A DNA stretch of 64,000 nt from Niastella sp. (GCA_016710595.1 JADJVM010000009.1:1-64000); one strand, 5' to 3'. Shown: positions 11,451-20,520, counted from the stretch's first letter. Numbers and translations are program-made. The notes: generated by a model from the letters alone, not told the origin.

Positions 11451-11458
11451 TATTTTTG
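11451..11458 (+). promoter_or_regulatory. -7 element upstream of the M23 peptidase
   Basis: TATTTTTG matches TAnnTTTG and lies 11 bp upstream of ATG 11470. The -33 region has no exact TTTG. Confidence 0.4.
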
Positions 11459-11469
11459 CCTGAATTGAT

Positions 11470-13191
11470 ATGAAAAAAATATTCCCATACGATTCATTGC
11501 CCTGGTATTGGTTGTGGCTCTCCCTTTTATTTTGCAAGCTCAATGGCTCCTCAAAAAATTATCCTAAAAATTATTTTGGCTGGCCGGTAAATGCAATAAA
11601 AGCGATTGTAGCCAACTTTGGCGAACTCAGGCCCAATCATTATCACATGGGGTTAGATTGCCGAACCGAACAGGTACAAAACAAACAGGTACTCGCCGCT
11701 GCAGATGGGTATATTGCTAAAGTAAAAATTGAACCCTGGGGTTTTGGACGGGCCATATACATAAACCATCCCAATGGTTTGACGACTTTATATGCACATT
11801 TAAATAATTTTAAACCCGAACTGGAACAATATGTTCGCCAACAACAATACCGTTTACAAAAATGGCAGGTGTTATTAGATATTCCGGAAAATATGTTCCC
11901 GGTAAAAAAAGGTGAGTTTATTGCTTATAGCGGAACAACCGGTGGCTCGCAGGGCCCACATGTACATTTTGAAATAAGAGATACAAAAACAGATAAAGTA
12001 TTGAACCCACTTTTGTTCAATATGCCGATCAGCGATAAAATTGCGCCGGATATTATTCGTCTTGCCTACTATGACCGCAACCGGAGCACTTATGAACAAA
12101 TCCCAAAATATGTTGCCATCAAAAAAACAAGTGGTATTTATGGCCCGCATGGCGGCGTGCTAAAAGTAAATACAGGTAAGGTAAGTTTTGCTATTACTGC
12201 TTTTGATCGCTATACCGGTTCTACTAACCACAATGGCATTTATGAAGCTGTGTTGTACGAAAACAATAATCCCGTTTGTGGATTCCAGATGGATAGCATT
12301 CGTTATGATGAAACCCGGATGCTGAATGCACATATTGATTATAAAACGAAAGCCAGTGGTGGCCCTTATTTACAACATCTTTCCCGATTGGGCGGTACAG
12401 CAAACATTATTTATAAAACCAACGAAACAAACGGGGTGATATCATTAGAACCCGGAGAAACCAAAGAGATTAAAATTGAAGTGTATGATGCCGACTTAAA
12501 TAAATCGGAACTAAAATTCACACTCATAAGAAGCCTCCCCGATGTTGCCTATCGGGCAGAAACAGGTACCCTGTTTGTACCGCAAGCCATCAATGTATTT
12601 GAAAATGAAGAAGTGAAGTTTTATTTACCTGAAAACAGTATTTACGATTCATTTTATTTTAAGTACAATAAAATAAGTGTGAATATGGGCAAGCCCGTTC
12701 ATCAACTACATTATAATACGGTGCCTGTTCAAAATTACTATACAGTTCAAATAAGAGATAATATTCTTTATACGCCATCAAACAAAATGGTAATGAAATG
12801 GTTTGCCGGCAGTAAAAATAGTTATAAAAAGGCAGTACCCGTAATTACAGGCCCGGAGAGAGGTTGGTACAGCGCATCATGGCGGGAATTTGGAAATTTT
12901 CAATTGATGGAAGACCTGGAACCGCCGGGCATTACGCCTCTGGGTTTTACTAACGGCATGAATACAGCCAGGCTTAAGAAAATATCGTTTGCCGTAAAAG
13001 ATAATACTGAAGAAATTGAAAAATTTACGGGCTTGCTGGATGGTAAATGGATTTTATTCAGCAATGATAAAGGCCGGGTTTTTGTATATGAATTTGATGA
13101 ACAATGCGGCCCCGGCGAACACGAATTAAAATTGATGGCAGAAGACCAGGTAGGTAACATTACTGAAAAGACATACCGGTTTACCCGATAA
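11470..13191 (+). CDS. Secreted M23 family metallopeptidase
   Basis: A 573-aa zinc peptidase of the lysostaphin/LytM type that cuts peptidoglycan cross-bridges. Zinc ligands are seen as H59-M-G-L-D63 and H164-V-H166, inside the lines NHYHMGLD and GPHVHFEI. The rest is a long beta-rich C-terminal region typical of Bacteroidota members. As written, the N-terminus is not a signal peptide. The adjacent frame across 11481-11536 reads IPIRFIALVLVVALPFILQAQ, a perfect signal peptide with an AQ cleavage site. Adding one A to the A7 tract at 11473-11479 and removing one from the A6 tract near 11554 restores it. I infer two compensating homopolymer errors. The gene is divergent from carB. Confidence 0.88.
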   Translation: MKKIFPYDSLPWYWLWLSLLFCKLNGSSKNYPKNYFGWPVNAIKAIVANFGELRPNHYHMGLDCRTEQVQNKQVLAAADGYIAKVKIEPWGFGRAIYINHPNGLTTLYAHLNNFKPELEQYVRQQQYRLQKWQVLLDIPENMFPVKKGEFIAYSGTTGGSQGPHVHFEIRDTKTDKVLNPLLFNMPISDKIAPDIIRLAYYDRNRSTYEQIPKYVAIKKTSGIYGPHGGVLKVNTGKVSFAITAFDRYTGSTNHNGIYEAVLYENNNPVCGFQMDSIRYDETRMLNAHIDYKTKASGGPYLQHLSRLGGTANIIYKTNETNGVISLEPGETKEIKIEVYDADLNKSELKFTLIRSLPDVAYRAETGTLFVPQAINVFENEEVKFYLPENSIYDSFYFKYNKISVNMGKPVHQLHYNTVPVQNYYTVQIRDNILYTPSNKMVMKWFAGSKNSYKKAVPVITGPERGWYSASWREFGNFQLMEDLEPPGITPLGFTNGMNTARLKKISFAVKDNTEEIEKFTGLLDGKWILFSNDKGRVFVYEFDEQCGPGEHELKLMAEDQVGNITEKTYRFTR

Positions 13192-13203
13192 AAAAAATAT
13201 GGA

Positions 13204-13683
13204 ATGATTACACTTAAAGAAGGCGATAAAGCCCCGGCATTTACCGGCAAAGACCAGAATGATAAGCCCATTTCCTTAAAAGATTATACAGGCAGGAAAC
13301 TAATTATTTATTTTTATCCTCAAGATGATACGCCTACCTGTACCATACAAGCATGTAATTTAAGAGACAACTATGCCATGCTAAAAAAGGCTGGGTTTGC
13401 TATTGTAGGTATTAGCCCCGATGAAGTAAAAAAGCATAAGAAATTTGAGCAAAAATATAATTTGCCCTTCCCTTTAATTGCAGACCCCGAACATCGTATT
13501 ATTGATAAATATGGAGTTTGGGGTGAAAAGCAATTATATGGGCGTACTTATTTGGGCTTGCACCGAACTACTTTTTTGGTAGATGAAAAAGGGATCATAC
13601 GCAAGGTATTCTTAAAACCAAAAAGTAAACAACATGCAACAGAAATCCTAAATGCCTGGAATGAATATAAACTTACAAAATAA
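13204..13683 (+). CDS. bcp: Thioredoxin-dependent thiol peroxidase (Bcp/PrxQ)
   Basis: A 159-aa cytoplasmic peroxiredoxin that reduces hydroperoxides with thioredoxin. The active-site signature YPQDDTPTCTIQAC holds the peroxidatic C46 and the resolving C51 five residues later, the PrxQ spacing. The thioredoxin-like fold and full length agree with the family. It starts 12 bp after the M23 gene and so may be cotranscribed; its 3' end overlaps the next small gene by about 30 bp. Confidence 0.95.
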   Translation: MITLKEGDKAPAFTGKDQNDKPISLKDYTGRKLIIYFYPQDDTPTCTIQACNLRDNYAMLKKAGFAIVGISPDEVKKHKKFEQKYNLPFPLIADPEHRIIDKYGVWGEKQLYGRTYLGLHRTTFLVDEKGIIRKVFLKPKSKQHATEILNAWNEYKLTK

Positions 13684-13990
13684 GCTGGGCCAGGTGCATA
13701 TCAAAGAAAATTCGTGGCTGGCAAAAATTGCAGCCGCCAAATTACACAGTAAAAAAATGGCCATTGTATGGGGACATACCATTCATTTATGCCATACCCC
13801 TAAACATGAATTTCTATCTGATGAAAAATGGGTAAAACATGAGCTATGCCATATAAAACAATTTAAACAATATGGGTTCTTTTCTTTTTTATGGTATTAC
13901 TTAATAGAATCTATACGCCACGGTTATTATAATAACAAATTTGAAATAGAAGCCCGTGCAGCAGAAACTGCCGATTTTAATTTTAAGTAA
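13652..13990 (+). CDS. Small HExxH protein, DUF4157-like
   Basis: A 112-aa protein (109 aa if ATG 13661 is used, which gives MNINLQNKLG). It has an HExxH zinc motif, H63-E-L-C-H67, in VKHELCHIKQF, and a hydrophobic patch FFSFLWYYLI after it. It resembles the short metallopeptidase-like DUF4157 proteins of Bacteroidota, whose role is unknown. It overlaps the bcp 3' end, so translational coupling is possible. It converges on birA with a 16-bp gap. No signal peptide is seen. Catalytic activity is not established for this group. Confidence 0.7.
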   Translation: MPGMNINLQNKLGQVHIKENSWLAKIAAAKLHSKKMAIVWGHTIHLCHTPKHEFLSDEKWVKHELCHIKQFKQYGFFSFLWYYLIESIRHGYYNNKFEIEARAAETADFNFK

Positions 13991-14006
13991 TATGTATTTA
14001 GAAATA

Positions 14007-14750
14007 TTATTGAGCCAGTAACCAAATCAATTCCCCAAATTGATAGGATTCTAAAAATACGCCGTGTTGCAGCAATAACCTACCATCAGCCTGTACAGAT
14101 TTTACAACGGCTTCAAAAACGATATTATCTTTTTTAAATTTCACAAGTTGATCCTTTTTATACAATACATCGTTATAAGCAGACAAACTAATTTTTTTAT
14201 TCTCAGCTATATTATTAACCCGGTTCAGTACAAAAAGATGTAAATCCATAGCCAATTGCTCCACATCATAATTTTTACCGGTTATTTGTTTTATTGAAAT
14301 GGCATTTGTAAGGGTATCATTAAATGATGTTTGGTTTATATTTAATCCTATTCCAATAATACTGCTACTGATATAATTTCCCTGGATTTGGTTTTCAATG
14401 AGGATACCCCCTGCCTTTCTGTCATTGATAAATATATCATTGGGCCATTTAATAAAAATATCAGGAAGTTTTAATTGGGTTAAAAAGTCTTTAACCGCTA
14501 ATGCCACATTTATAGAAAGATCAAATTGAGAATTTACAGTAAGCCCCGGCAACATGTTTACCATGCTAATTGCTATATTTTCGTTTGGTCTGCCATGCCA
14601 GGTTCTCCCTCTTTGGCCACGGCCACCCGTTTGTTCCCTTGCAAACCAGGCAATTCCGTGTTTCGCCATTCCTTCATGCAACTTTGCCATGGCATAGTTG
14701 TTGGTACTATCCACAGTGTTTAAAATATGAAAAAGCTCGTTTGGCGGCAT
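14007..14750 (-). CDS. birA: Biotin--[acetyl-CoA-carboxylase] ligase
   Basis: A 247-aa enzyme that activates biotin with ATP and transfers it to the biotin carboxyl carrier protein. Key motifs are TNNYA near the N-terminus, the biotinyl-AMP loop GGRGQRGRTWHG, and KWPNDI plus KAGGILIE in the catalytic core. There is no N-terminal helix-turn-helix, so it is a class I ligase without repressor function. It is divergent from rsfS, a neighbour arrangement common in Bacteroidota. The start ATG 14750 is followed directly by the expected core. Confidence 0.95.
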   Translation of the reverse strand: MPPNELFHILNTVDSTNNYAMAKLHEGMAKHGIAWFAREQTGGRGQRGRTWHGRPNENIAISMVNMLPGLTVNSQFDLSINVALAVKDFLTQLKLPDIFIKWPNDIFINDRKAGGILIENQIQGNYISSSIIGIGLNINQTSFNDTLTNAISIKQITGKNYDVEQLAMDLHLFVLNRVNNIAENKKISLSAYNDVLYKKDQLVKFKKDNIVFEAVVKSVQADGRLLLQHGVFLESYQFGELIWLLAQ

Positions 14751-14859
14751 GATAGGTAAAAAAGAAATAGTAATTTTGAACTTATCGCAAGCTACTTTAT
14801 TTTGAGCCCGGTACAGGAATAAAAATTACTGTTTATTACGCAACATAAAAATATAACAT

Positions 14860-15258
14860 TTGAATAATTTGACCGCATTAGAGAGCCGTAAAAAAAGCAT
14901 AACCCGACTTACCCGAAACAGTAAAATTTTCAAAACCATAATACATGCAATTGAAGAAAAGAAAGGGGAAAAGATTGTGAGCCTGGATTTAAGAAAGATC
15001 CCTGAAGCCGTGTCAGATTTCTTTATTGTTTGTGAAGCAAATAATACAACCCAGTTAAGGGCCATTGCCGATTCGGTAGAATATGAAGTAAAACAAAAAT
15101 GCGGTGAACTTCCTTATAAGCATGAAGGAAAACAAGCGCAACAATGGATCTTGATTGATTATATAAATGTGGTGGTGCACATTATGATGCCCGATCCCCG
15201 TAAATTTTATCAGCTGGAAGAAATGTGGAGTGATGCCCCCATGATGGAACACGAATAA
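14860..15258 (+). CDS. rsfS: Ribosome silencing factor RsfS
   Basis: About 132 aa, the RsfS/YbeB/Iojap family that binds uL14 on the 50S subunit and blocks subunit joining in starvation. Recognisable stretches are KGEKIVSLDLR, VSDFFIVCEANN, GKQAQQWILIDYINVVVHIM and FYQLEEMW. The only in-frame starts ahead of the core are TTG codons (14860 or 14869), so initiation is probably at TTG 14860. It lies 41 bp ahead of ftsH, an arrangement typical for the phylum, and is probably cotranscribed with it. Confidence 0.93.
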   Translation: MNNLTALESRKKSITRLTRNSKIFKTIIHAIEEKKGEKIVSLDLRKIPEAVSDFFIVCEANNTTQLRAIADSVEYEVKQKCGELPYKHEGKQAQQWILIDYINVVVHIMMPDPRKFYQLEEMWSDAPMMEHE

Positions 15259-15299
15259 TTTAAAATAAGTAACCACCTAATAAAATGGTGCCATAACAA

Positions 15300-17381
15300 A
15301 TGAATAAGCAAACTAATAATAAAAAAATGCTACCCGAAAAACCCGGCATAGGAAACGAGGATCCACAAAATAAAAAACCAAAGTTTAATATTTATTGGAT
15401 ATGGGGCCTGGTTTTTTTAAGCCTTATCACTTTTACCCTGTTTAGAAACGCCAACAGTAGCGGCGTAGAAACATTTCAACAGAGTTTTTATGAAATGGTA
15501 AAACAAGGAGATGTAAAATTGATTACCGTTATTCGTAATAAAGATATTGTAAGGGTTTCTATTAACCCCGATAGCTTAAAAGCCAAGTCATCTTTTTACA
15601 GTAATATCCTGAATACAGCAAACGATGATAAGAGATACGACATATCAAAAAAACTGGCAGAACCACAGTTGTATTTTTCGATTGCCGATTCAAAATCTTT
15701 TGCCGCCGACTTGCAGGAATTTTATAAAAAGAACCCAAATATACCCGAAGTAAAACAAGATGCCAGTAGCGAAGGAGAAGGTTGGGGCCAATTGCTGAAT
15801 ACCTTATTGCCCATCTTTTTATTGGTATTGGTTTTTGTAATGATGATGCGCAAAATGAACGGCCCAGGTGGTGCAGGAGGCCCGGGTGGTATCTTTAATA
15901 TTGGTAAATCTAAAGCCACATTATTTGATAAAGGCACTCGTGTAAATATCACATTTGCCGATGTAGCGGGGCTTGACGAAGCCAAAGTAGAAGTGATGGA
16001 AATTGTAGATTTTTTAATGAACCCAAAAAAATATACGAACCTGGGAGGTAAAATTCCAAAGGGCGCCTTATTGATTGGCCCTCCCGGTACCGGTAAAACT
16101 TTATTGGCAAAAGCGGTTGCCGGCGAAGCACAGGTTCCATTCTTTAGCCTGAGTGGTAGTGATTTTGTAGAAATGTTTGTGGGTGTGGGTGCCAGCAGGG
16201 TAAGGGATCTTTTTAAGCAAGCGAGGGAAAAAGCGCCTTGTATTATTTTTATTGATGAAATAGATGCCATTGGGCGTGCAAGGGGTAAAAATGTGATGAT
16301 GAGTAACGACGAAAGAGAAAATACGCTGAATCAATTATTGGTAGAAATGGATGGCTTTGGTACCGACCTGGGCATAATTATCCTGGCTGCTACTAACAGG
16401 CCTGATGTTTTGGATAGTGCATTACTCAGGCCGGGCCGTTTCGATAGGCAGATATCAATTGACCGTCCCGATTTAGTAGGAAGAGAAGCCATCTTTAAAG
16501 TGCATTTAAACCCTATTAAAATTTCACAAACCCTCGATATTCATAAACTGGCAGAACAAACACCCGGTTTTGCGGGCGCCGATATCGCCAACGTATGTAA
16601 TGAAGCGGCTTTAATTGCGGCAAGAAAAAATAAAGAAGCTGTGGACATGAGCGATTTCCAGGATGCGATTGACCGGGTAATTGGAGGGCTAGAAAAAAAG
16701 AATAAGATCATTTCTCCCGATGAAAAAGAAATTATTGCCTATCACGAAGCCGGCCATGCAATATGCGGCTGGTTCCTGGAGCATGCTTATCCTTTATTAA
16801 AAGTTACGATTGTTCCCCGTGGTTCTGCAGCGCTGGGCTATGCACAATACACACCTAAAGAACAATACTTATACAATACTGACCAGTTAATGGATCAAAT
16901 TTGTATGACACTGGGTGGCAGGGCAAGCGAAGAAATTTTCTTTGGTAAAATAAGTACCGGCGCCAGCAATGATTTACAACAAATCACAAAAATTGCTTAC
17001 AGCATGGTAACTATGTATGGCATGAATGATAAGGTAGGAAACATCAGTTTTTATGATCCGCAACAAGAAAATTATTTTACCAAACCATATAGTGAAGAAA
17101 CAGGTAAAATGATTGATGAGGAAGTAAGGAAACTGGTAGAAACTGCGTATAACAAAACAAAAGAACTGTTAACGAAATATCGCTGGGCAGTTGAAAAACT
17201 TGCAAAAGAATTATTGGTGAAAGAAGTATTATTTAAAAGTGATGTGGAGCAACTGATTGGTAAACGCCCTTATGAAGAAAAAAAACTTTTAGAAGATCCT
17301 GTAAAGCCCGAAGATGCCGTAGCGCTTCCTGAACCCAATACCGGGATTCCAGAAACATTAAAAGATCCCCCTGCGATTTAA
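15300..17381 (+). CDS. ftsH: ATP-dependent zinc metalloprotease FtsH
   Basis: A 693-aa membrane-anchored AAA+ protease that degrades misfolded membrane and regulatory proteins. One transmembrane helix lies near residues 29-46 (WIWGLVFLSLITFTLF) and a second near 165-182, flanking a periplasmic domain. Walker A GPPGTGKT is near residue 260, Walker B FIDEIDAIG near 316, the second region of homology follows (LLRPGRFDRQI), and the zinc motif HEAGH is near 481. The length is normal and the frame is intact. It sits between rsfS and a LUD protein, the usual order in Bacteroidota. Confidence 0.98.
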   Translation: MNKQTNNKKMLPEKPGIGNEDPQNKKPKFNIYWIWGLVFLSLITFTLFRNANSSGVETFQQSFYEMVKQGDVKLITVIRNKDIVRVSINPDSLKAKSSFYSNILNTANDDKRYDISKKLAEPQLYFSIADSKSFAADLQEFYKKNPNIPEVKQDASSEGEGWGQLLNTLLPIFLLVLVFVMMMRKMNGPGGAGGPGGIFNIGKSKATLFDKGTRVNITFADVAGLDEAKVEVMEIVDFLMNPKKYTNLGGKIPKGALLIGPPGTGKTLLAKAVAGEAQVPFFSLSGSDFVEMFVGVGASRVRDLFKQAREKAPCIIFIDEIDAIGRARGKNVMMSNDERENTLNQLLVEMDGFGTDLGIIILAATNRPDVLDSALLRPGRFDRQISIDRPDLVGREAIFKVHLNPIKISQTLDIHKLAEQTPGFAGADIANVCNEAALIAARKNKEAVDMSDFQDAIDRVIGGLEKKNKIISPDEKEIIAYHEAGHAICGWFLEHAYPLLKVTIVPRGSAALGYAQYTPKEQYLYNTDQLMDQICMTLGGRASEEIFFGKISTGASNDLQQITKIAYSMVTMYGMNDKVGNISFYDPQQENYFTKPYSEETGKMIDEEVRKLVETAYNKTKELLTKYRWAVEKLAKELLVKEVLFKSDVEQLIGKRPYEEKKLLEDPVKPEDAVALPEPNTGIPETLKDPPAI

Positions 17382-17400
17382 CAGGCATTTAATCAAGGCC

Positions 17401-18030
17401 ATGCAATCGAACCAGGCAAAAGAAAATATTTTAAAAAAAATCCGGGAAGCTTTAAGCCATCCTGTTCCCCTTCCTTATAGCGGCAGTGAAGGACAGGAAT
17501 CTGTATTTACTGCCAGCACAGAGGATGATACCGTAACTTTTGCCGAAGAATTTACAAAATTGCAGGGTAAATTCATTTACTGTACCAATGAAGAAATATT
17601 ATGGCAGCAATTACAGTCACTTCTTTTACAACAGCAATTAGAAAAAATTTATTGTACTGAACCTTTATTCTTACCTGCATTAAAACAGTTAGGTACAATG
17701 CTTACAAGCGACCTTGCTCATTGCGATGCTTCTATCACCGGTTGCGAATACCTGGTAGCCCGAACAGGGAGTATTGTATTGAGTGCCGCACAAGCCACCG
17801 GGCGTACTGCCAGTGTATATGCCCCGGTTCATATTTGTATTGCGTACAATCATCAATTGCTGTACGACATAAAAAATGCCCTCCAGTTTTTAAAAGAAAA
17901 ATACAAAGATCATTTCCCATCATTGATAACATTTGCTTCAGGCCCCAGCCGCACAGCAGATATAGAAAAAACCCTGGTAACCGGCGTACATGGGCCAAAA
18001 GAAGTGTATTGCTTTTTGGTAGAAGGTTAA
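17401..18030 (+). CDS. LUD-domain protein (LutC-like)
   Basis: A 209-aa LUD-domain (DUF162) protein. The signature is VARTGSIVLSAAQATGR followed by YAPVHICIAYNHQL, and the C-terminal GPSRTADIEKTLVTGVHGPKEV. LutC takes part in lactate oxidation with LutA and LutB in Bacillus, but lutA and lutB are not here, so the substrate is unknown. It follows ftsH by 19 bp and is probably in its operon, a conserved placement in Bacteroidota. After it comes the AT-rich toxin-like island. Confidence 0.88.
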   Translation: MQSNQAKENILKKIREALSHPVPLPYSGSEGQESVFTASTEDDTVTFAEEFTKLQGKFIYCTNEEILWQQLQSLLLQQQLEKIYCTEPLFLPALKQLGTMLTSDLAHCDASITGCEYLVARTGSIVLSAAQATGRTASVYAPVHICIAYNHQLLYDIKNALQFLKEKYKDHFPSLITFASGPSRTADIEKTLVTGVHGPKEVYCFLVEG

Positions 18031-18206
18031 CTTTGTAGCATATCCTTTCAAAATAATTTTCTCTTTTCTGTCGGCCGGGATACTAACAGTGCAAAAAAAA
18101 TTAGCTAAAGTTATTCAATTAGTATTTTCGTCAAAAAGCAGTTTTTAATATTTTAAAAAAAATCATTACAAATATTTTTTTGCAAAAAATGATTCAAACA
18201 AACTAC

Positions 18207-18219
18207 GGGGTTTTTCCCC
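18207..18219. promoter_or_regulatory. GGGG-TTTTT-CCCC operator candidate
   Basis: A 13-bp element, GGGG, five T, CCCC, ends just before the -33 region of the toxin promoter. It is the reverse complement of the element at 6638-6650 and lies at a similar distance (about 65-70 bp) from the ATG. With the -7 box at 18244-18251 its centre falls near -45, where activators usually bind. Its role is inferred from position. Confidence 0.55.
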
Positions 18220-18220
18220 A

Positions 18221-18251
18221 TTGTTTGAAATGAGATGTTTCCCTATATTTG
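18221..18251 (+). promoter_or_regulatory. Promoter of the polymorphic toxin gene
   Basis: TATATTTG at 18244-18251 is an exact TAnnTTTG -7 element. TTG/TTTG at 18221-18227 can serve as the -33 element with 16-20 bp spacing. The first ATG codons follow at 18278 and 18284. The rest of 18031-18206 is AT-rich and holds nothing that I can identify. Confidence 0.6.
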
Positions 18252-18283
18252 TAAAATAGTTTTTAACCCTTAACCAAATGTTT

Positions 18284-20165
18284 ATGAAATTTAAAGCTAC
18301 CCCCCCCCGCAAACTTTTTTGGATTTAATTAGTTCCTAACAATTGTGTTATTTGCAGCCTGTAAAAAATGGACAGCCTGTCTACCACACCAATGCAAAAT
18401 ACTAGCAATCATCGAAGAAAATTTTTTTAATTTGCACCGGAGTGCAGATCTGGTAGAAAATGCTTTGGTAAATTTTATTAAAAGAAAAAATGATTCGCTT
18501 CATTTTATAGCTAAAACCGTAAAGCAGATTGGCTACCCACGATGGGATAAAATAATAAACTTTAAACAAAAACAAAAACCCACTTCTAAAATTGAAAACG
18601 AAGGTGTCCAGGTATTTTATGTCCCCTTTGTTCGGGACAATCAAAATTATGTAAATGCCAGCATGGTTATTTCTGTGAACCAGACAGATACCGCTTTCTA
18701 TTATTTATGCGACTGGCAATATAAAAACAGGGTGCATGGTTCTTCACAAATAGACAGCACAGCAGAAAAATATGCTTTATTTTTTATGTGGCTTAATAAT
18801 CGAAGCCTGGGTTATAAATCATTTAATATTACCGATAGCAGTTTGTTTTTAACGATGGGTTCTTCAGGCGCAAAAAAAATTACTATTTTAGAGAAAAACA
18901 CAGACTCTATGGCGGCCAACAATATGTACACTTATTTTGAAGAATGTACAGACATATACTACTGTGGCACGCCTGATTATTGCGATAACCAACCGAATGG
19001 TTGTGACTATTTAAGCGGGTGCGGCTTATGCCAAAAAATATATGATATTTGCTATAGTGGCTGGTTTGATGATGGAAGTACTGGAGGAGGAGAAAACGGC
19101 GGAACGGGAAACAATCCTCCCGGCATACCACCCGGTAACGGCGGCAATGCTGGAAGTGGAGGAACTCCACCTGACCCATGTAATGGCACTCCCAATAACC
19201 CGGCACCTTTTGCAAAAGGAAACAACCCCAATGAAAGTAATGTAGTAGATCCATGTGAAGGTGGTGGCGGAGGATGGGAGCCTATCGAAGATGAACCGAT
19301 AGACAATTCAATAATGGTTAACTATTTGACTGCAACTTTAAATTTAAGTATTGCAGAAGCCAATTTTCTTACGCAACATTCAATACTTACGCAACAAATT
19401 TATAACTATATTAGTTTAAATTATAGTGATGAAGTAAAAGAAATCGGGAAAGACCATATAACAAAGCTGGTAACTGATAACAATTATTTAAATTTCGTAA
19501 ACGGACATAGTGCTACTGGTAATAATCAAAATGTATGGTGGCAAGATTTCAATTGGTTAGATAATCCATTAAACTTTAATCTTGATATTACCCGGGTAAC
19601 TAATCAATACGATGAATTAACGCATGATGAAAAAATACTTATTGCGATTTATCCTTTACAAGCATTTACAATAAAAAATAATATTCAAGAAGCCTATGAT
19701 GCCGCTGATGCTACGGGACTGCCAGATCCTTTAATTGGTAAGCAGGATGCATTTCGGCATGCTTTTTTTCAGGCAATTAATACCAGGGATGTACCACCAA
19801 GATTAATTGGCCCCAATGCTCTTTCTGGTTCTGTTATCGTGTCTATGTTTGCATTTGCTCATGAATCCGAAGTGCCAAGCCTACTTCACTTAGAAAAAGA
19901 AATGGATTTATTTAATAATAATGTTGGAATTTCTTATTGCATAAGCTGCTCCTGGTTAACTTCAAATAACAGCATTTCAAGTGCGATTATGACAAAATTA
20001 AATAATGGAGAGCTGAAATATCTAAAAAATGTAGAACCAACACCTGATCCTGCCGGGCCTAATCCTAATGGAATCAATAATAATTTTTATCATGTAAATG
20101 GAAATTCTCAACTAGCAACCCATGGTATTACAGCAGATAGTTTTATAGCTCAAACTAATCTATAA
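18284..20165 (+). CDS. Polymorphic-toxin-like surface lipoprotein, leader disrupted
   Basis: The main open frame is 18345-20165 (606 aa, GTG start), opening with LFAACKK, a lipobox. Upstream, ATG 18284 gives MKFKATPPRKLFW and then stops, and a C9 tract lies at 18300-18308. So the signal peptide is split over frames, by error or by a real switch. The N-terminal domain (to about residue 185) is unrecognised. It is followed by a Cys-rich patch (seven Cys in about 33 residues) and a Gly/Pro-rich linker (about 243-330). The C-terminal part carries KQDAFRHA (466-473), AHE (505-507) and MDLFNNNVG (520-528), a pattern that I associate with DUF6973-type domains in polymorphic toxins. Residues 560-606 are the variable tip. 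A lipoprotein gene follows 5 bp later. Confidence 0.7.
19866..20021 (+). repeat. Homology block, parent copy, in toxin 3' end
   Basis: This 156-bp segment of the toxin gene encodes SEVPSLLHLEKEMDLF through NGELKY. It is repeated downstream at 21161-21316 (155 of 156 identical), in part at 20521-20610 (86 of 90 identical) and at 21919-21987 (69 of 69 identical). All copies end at the same base, after the codon for the last Tyr, and then pass into different tips. Confidence 0.95.
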
Positions 20166-20170
20166 AAATC

Positions 20171-20515
20171 ATGAAATTTATTTTACTATTTGGAATAATT
20201 ATTATTTTGATGAGTTGCTTTACTCAGTCAAAGACTAAATTTAGAATCTATTCAGAAGTATCTAATCCGGTAGATTTTTTCTGTATAAGTCAAAAAGATA
20301 CGTTATTTAAAATAAACAATTTGTCAACTAAACTTGACACAGTTGTGTATCTTACTTTAAAAAGAAATGGGAAGGATTTGTTTTTTTTTCTATCATTAAA
20401 AGATAGTGTAATGGGTAGTGATGGATTTACTTTTTATGATGATATAGGTTATACTCCTAAAGAAGTATCAATTAATATAACTGTTGAAGGAAAGATAAAA
20501 GTTACATATAAATAA
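20171..20515 (+). CDS. Small lipoprotein, candidate immunity protein 0
   Basis: A 114-aa protein starting MKFILLFGIIIILMSC, a clear lipoprotein signal peptide with lipobox LMSC. The mature part is about 98 aa, beta-rich, and ends with ITVEGKIKVTYK. A DGFTFYDDIG segment loosely resembles IFIFDNGI in the fourth lipoprotein of the array. It starts 5 bp after the toxin stop codon, so the two are almost surely cotranscribed. Position, size and localisation fit an immunity lipoprotein that guards the periplasmic or surface side. No named family was recognised. Confidence 0.6.
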   Translation: MKFILLFGIIIILMSCFTQSKTKFRIYSEVSNPVDFFCISQKDTLFKINNLSTKLDTVVYLTLKRNGKDLFFFLSLKDSVMGSDGFTFYDDIGYTPKEVSINITVEGKIKVTYK

Positions 20516-20520
20516 GTCAT

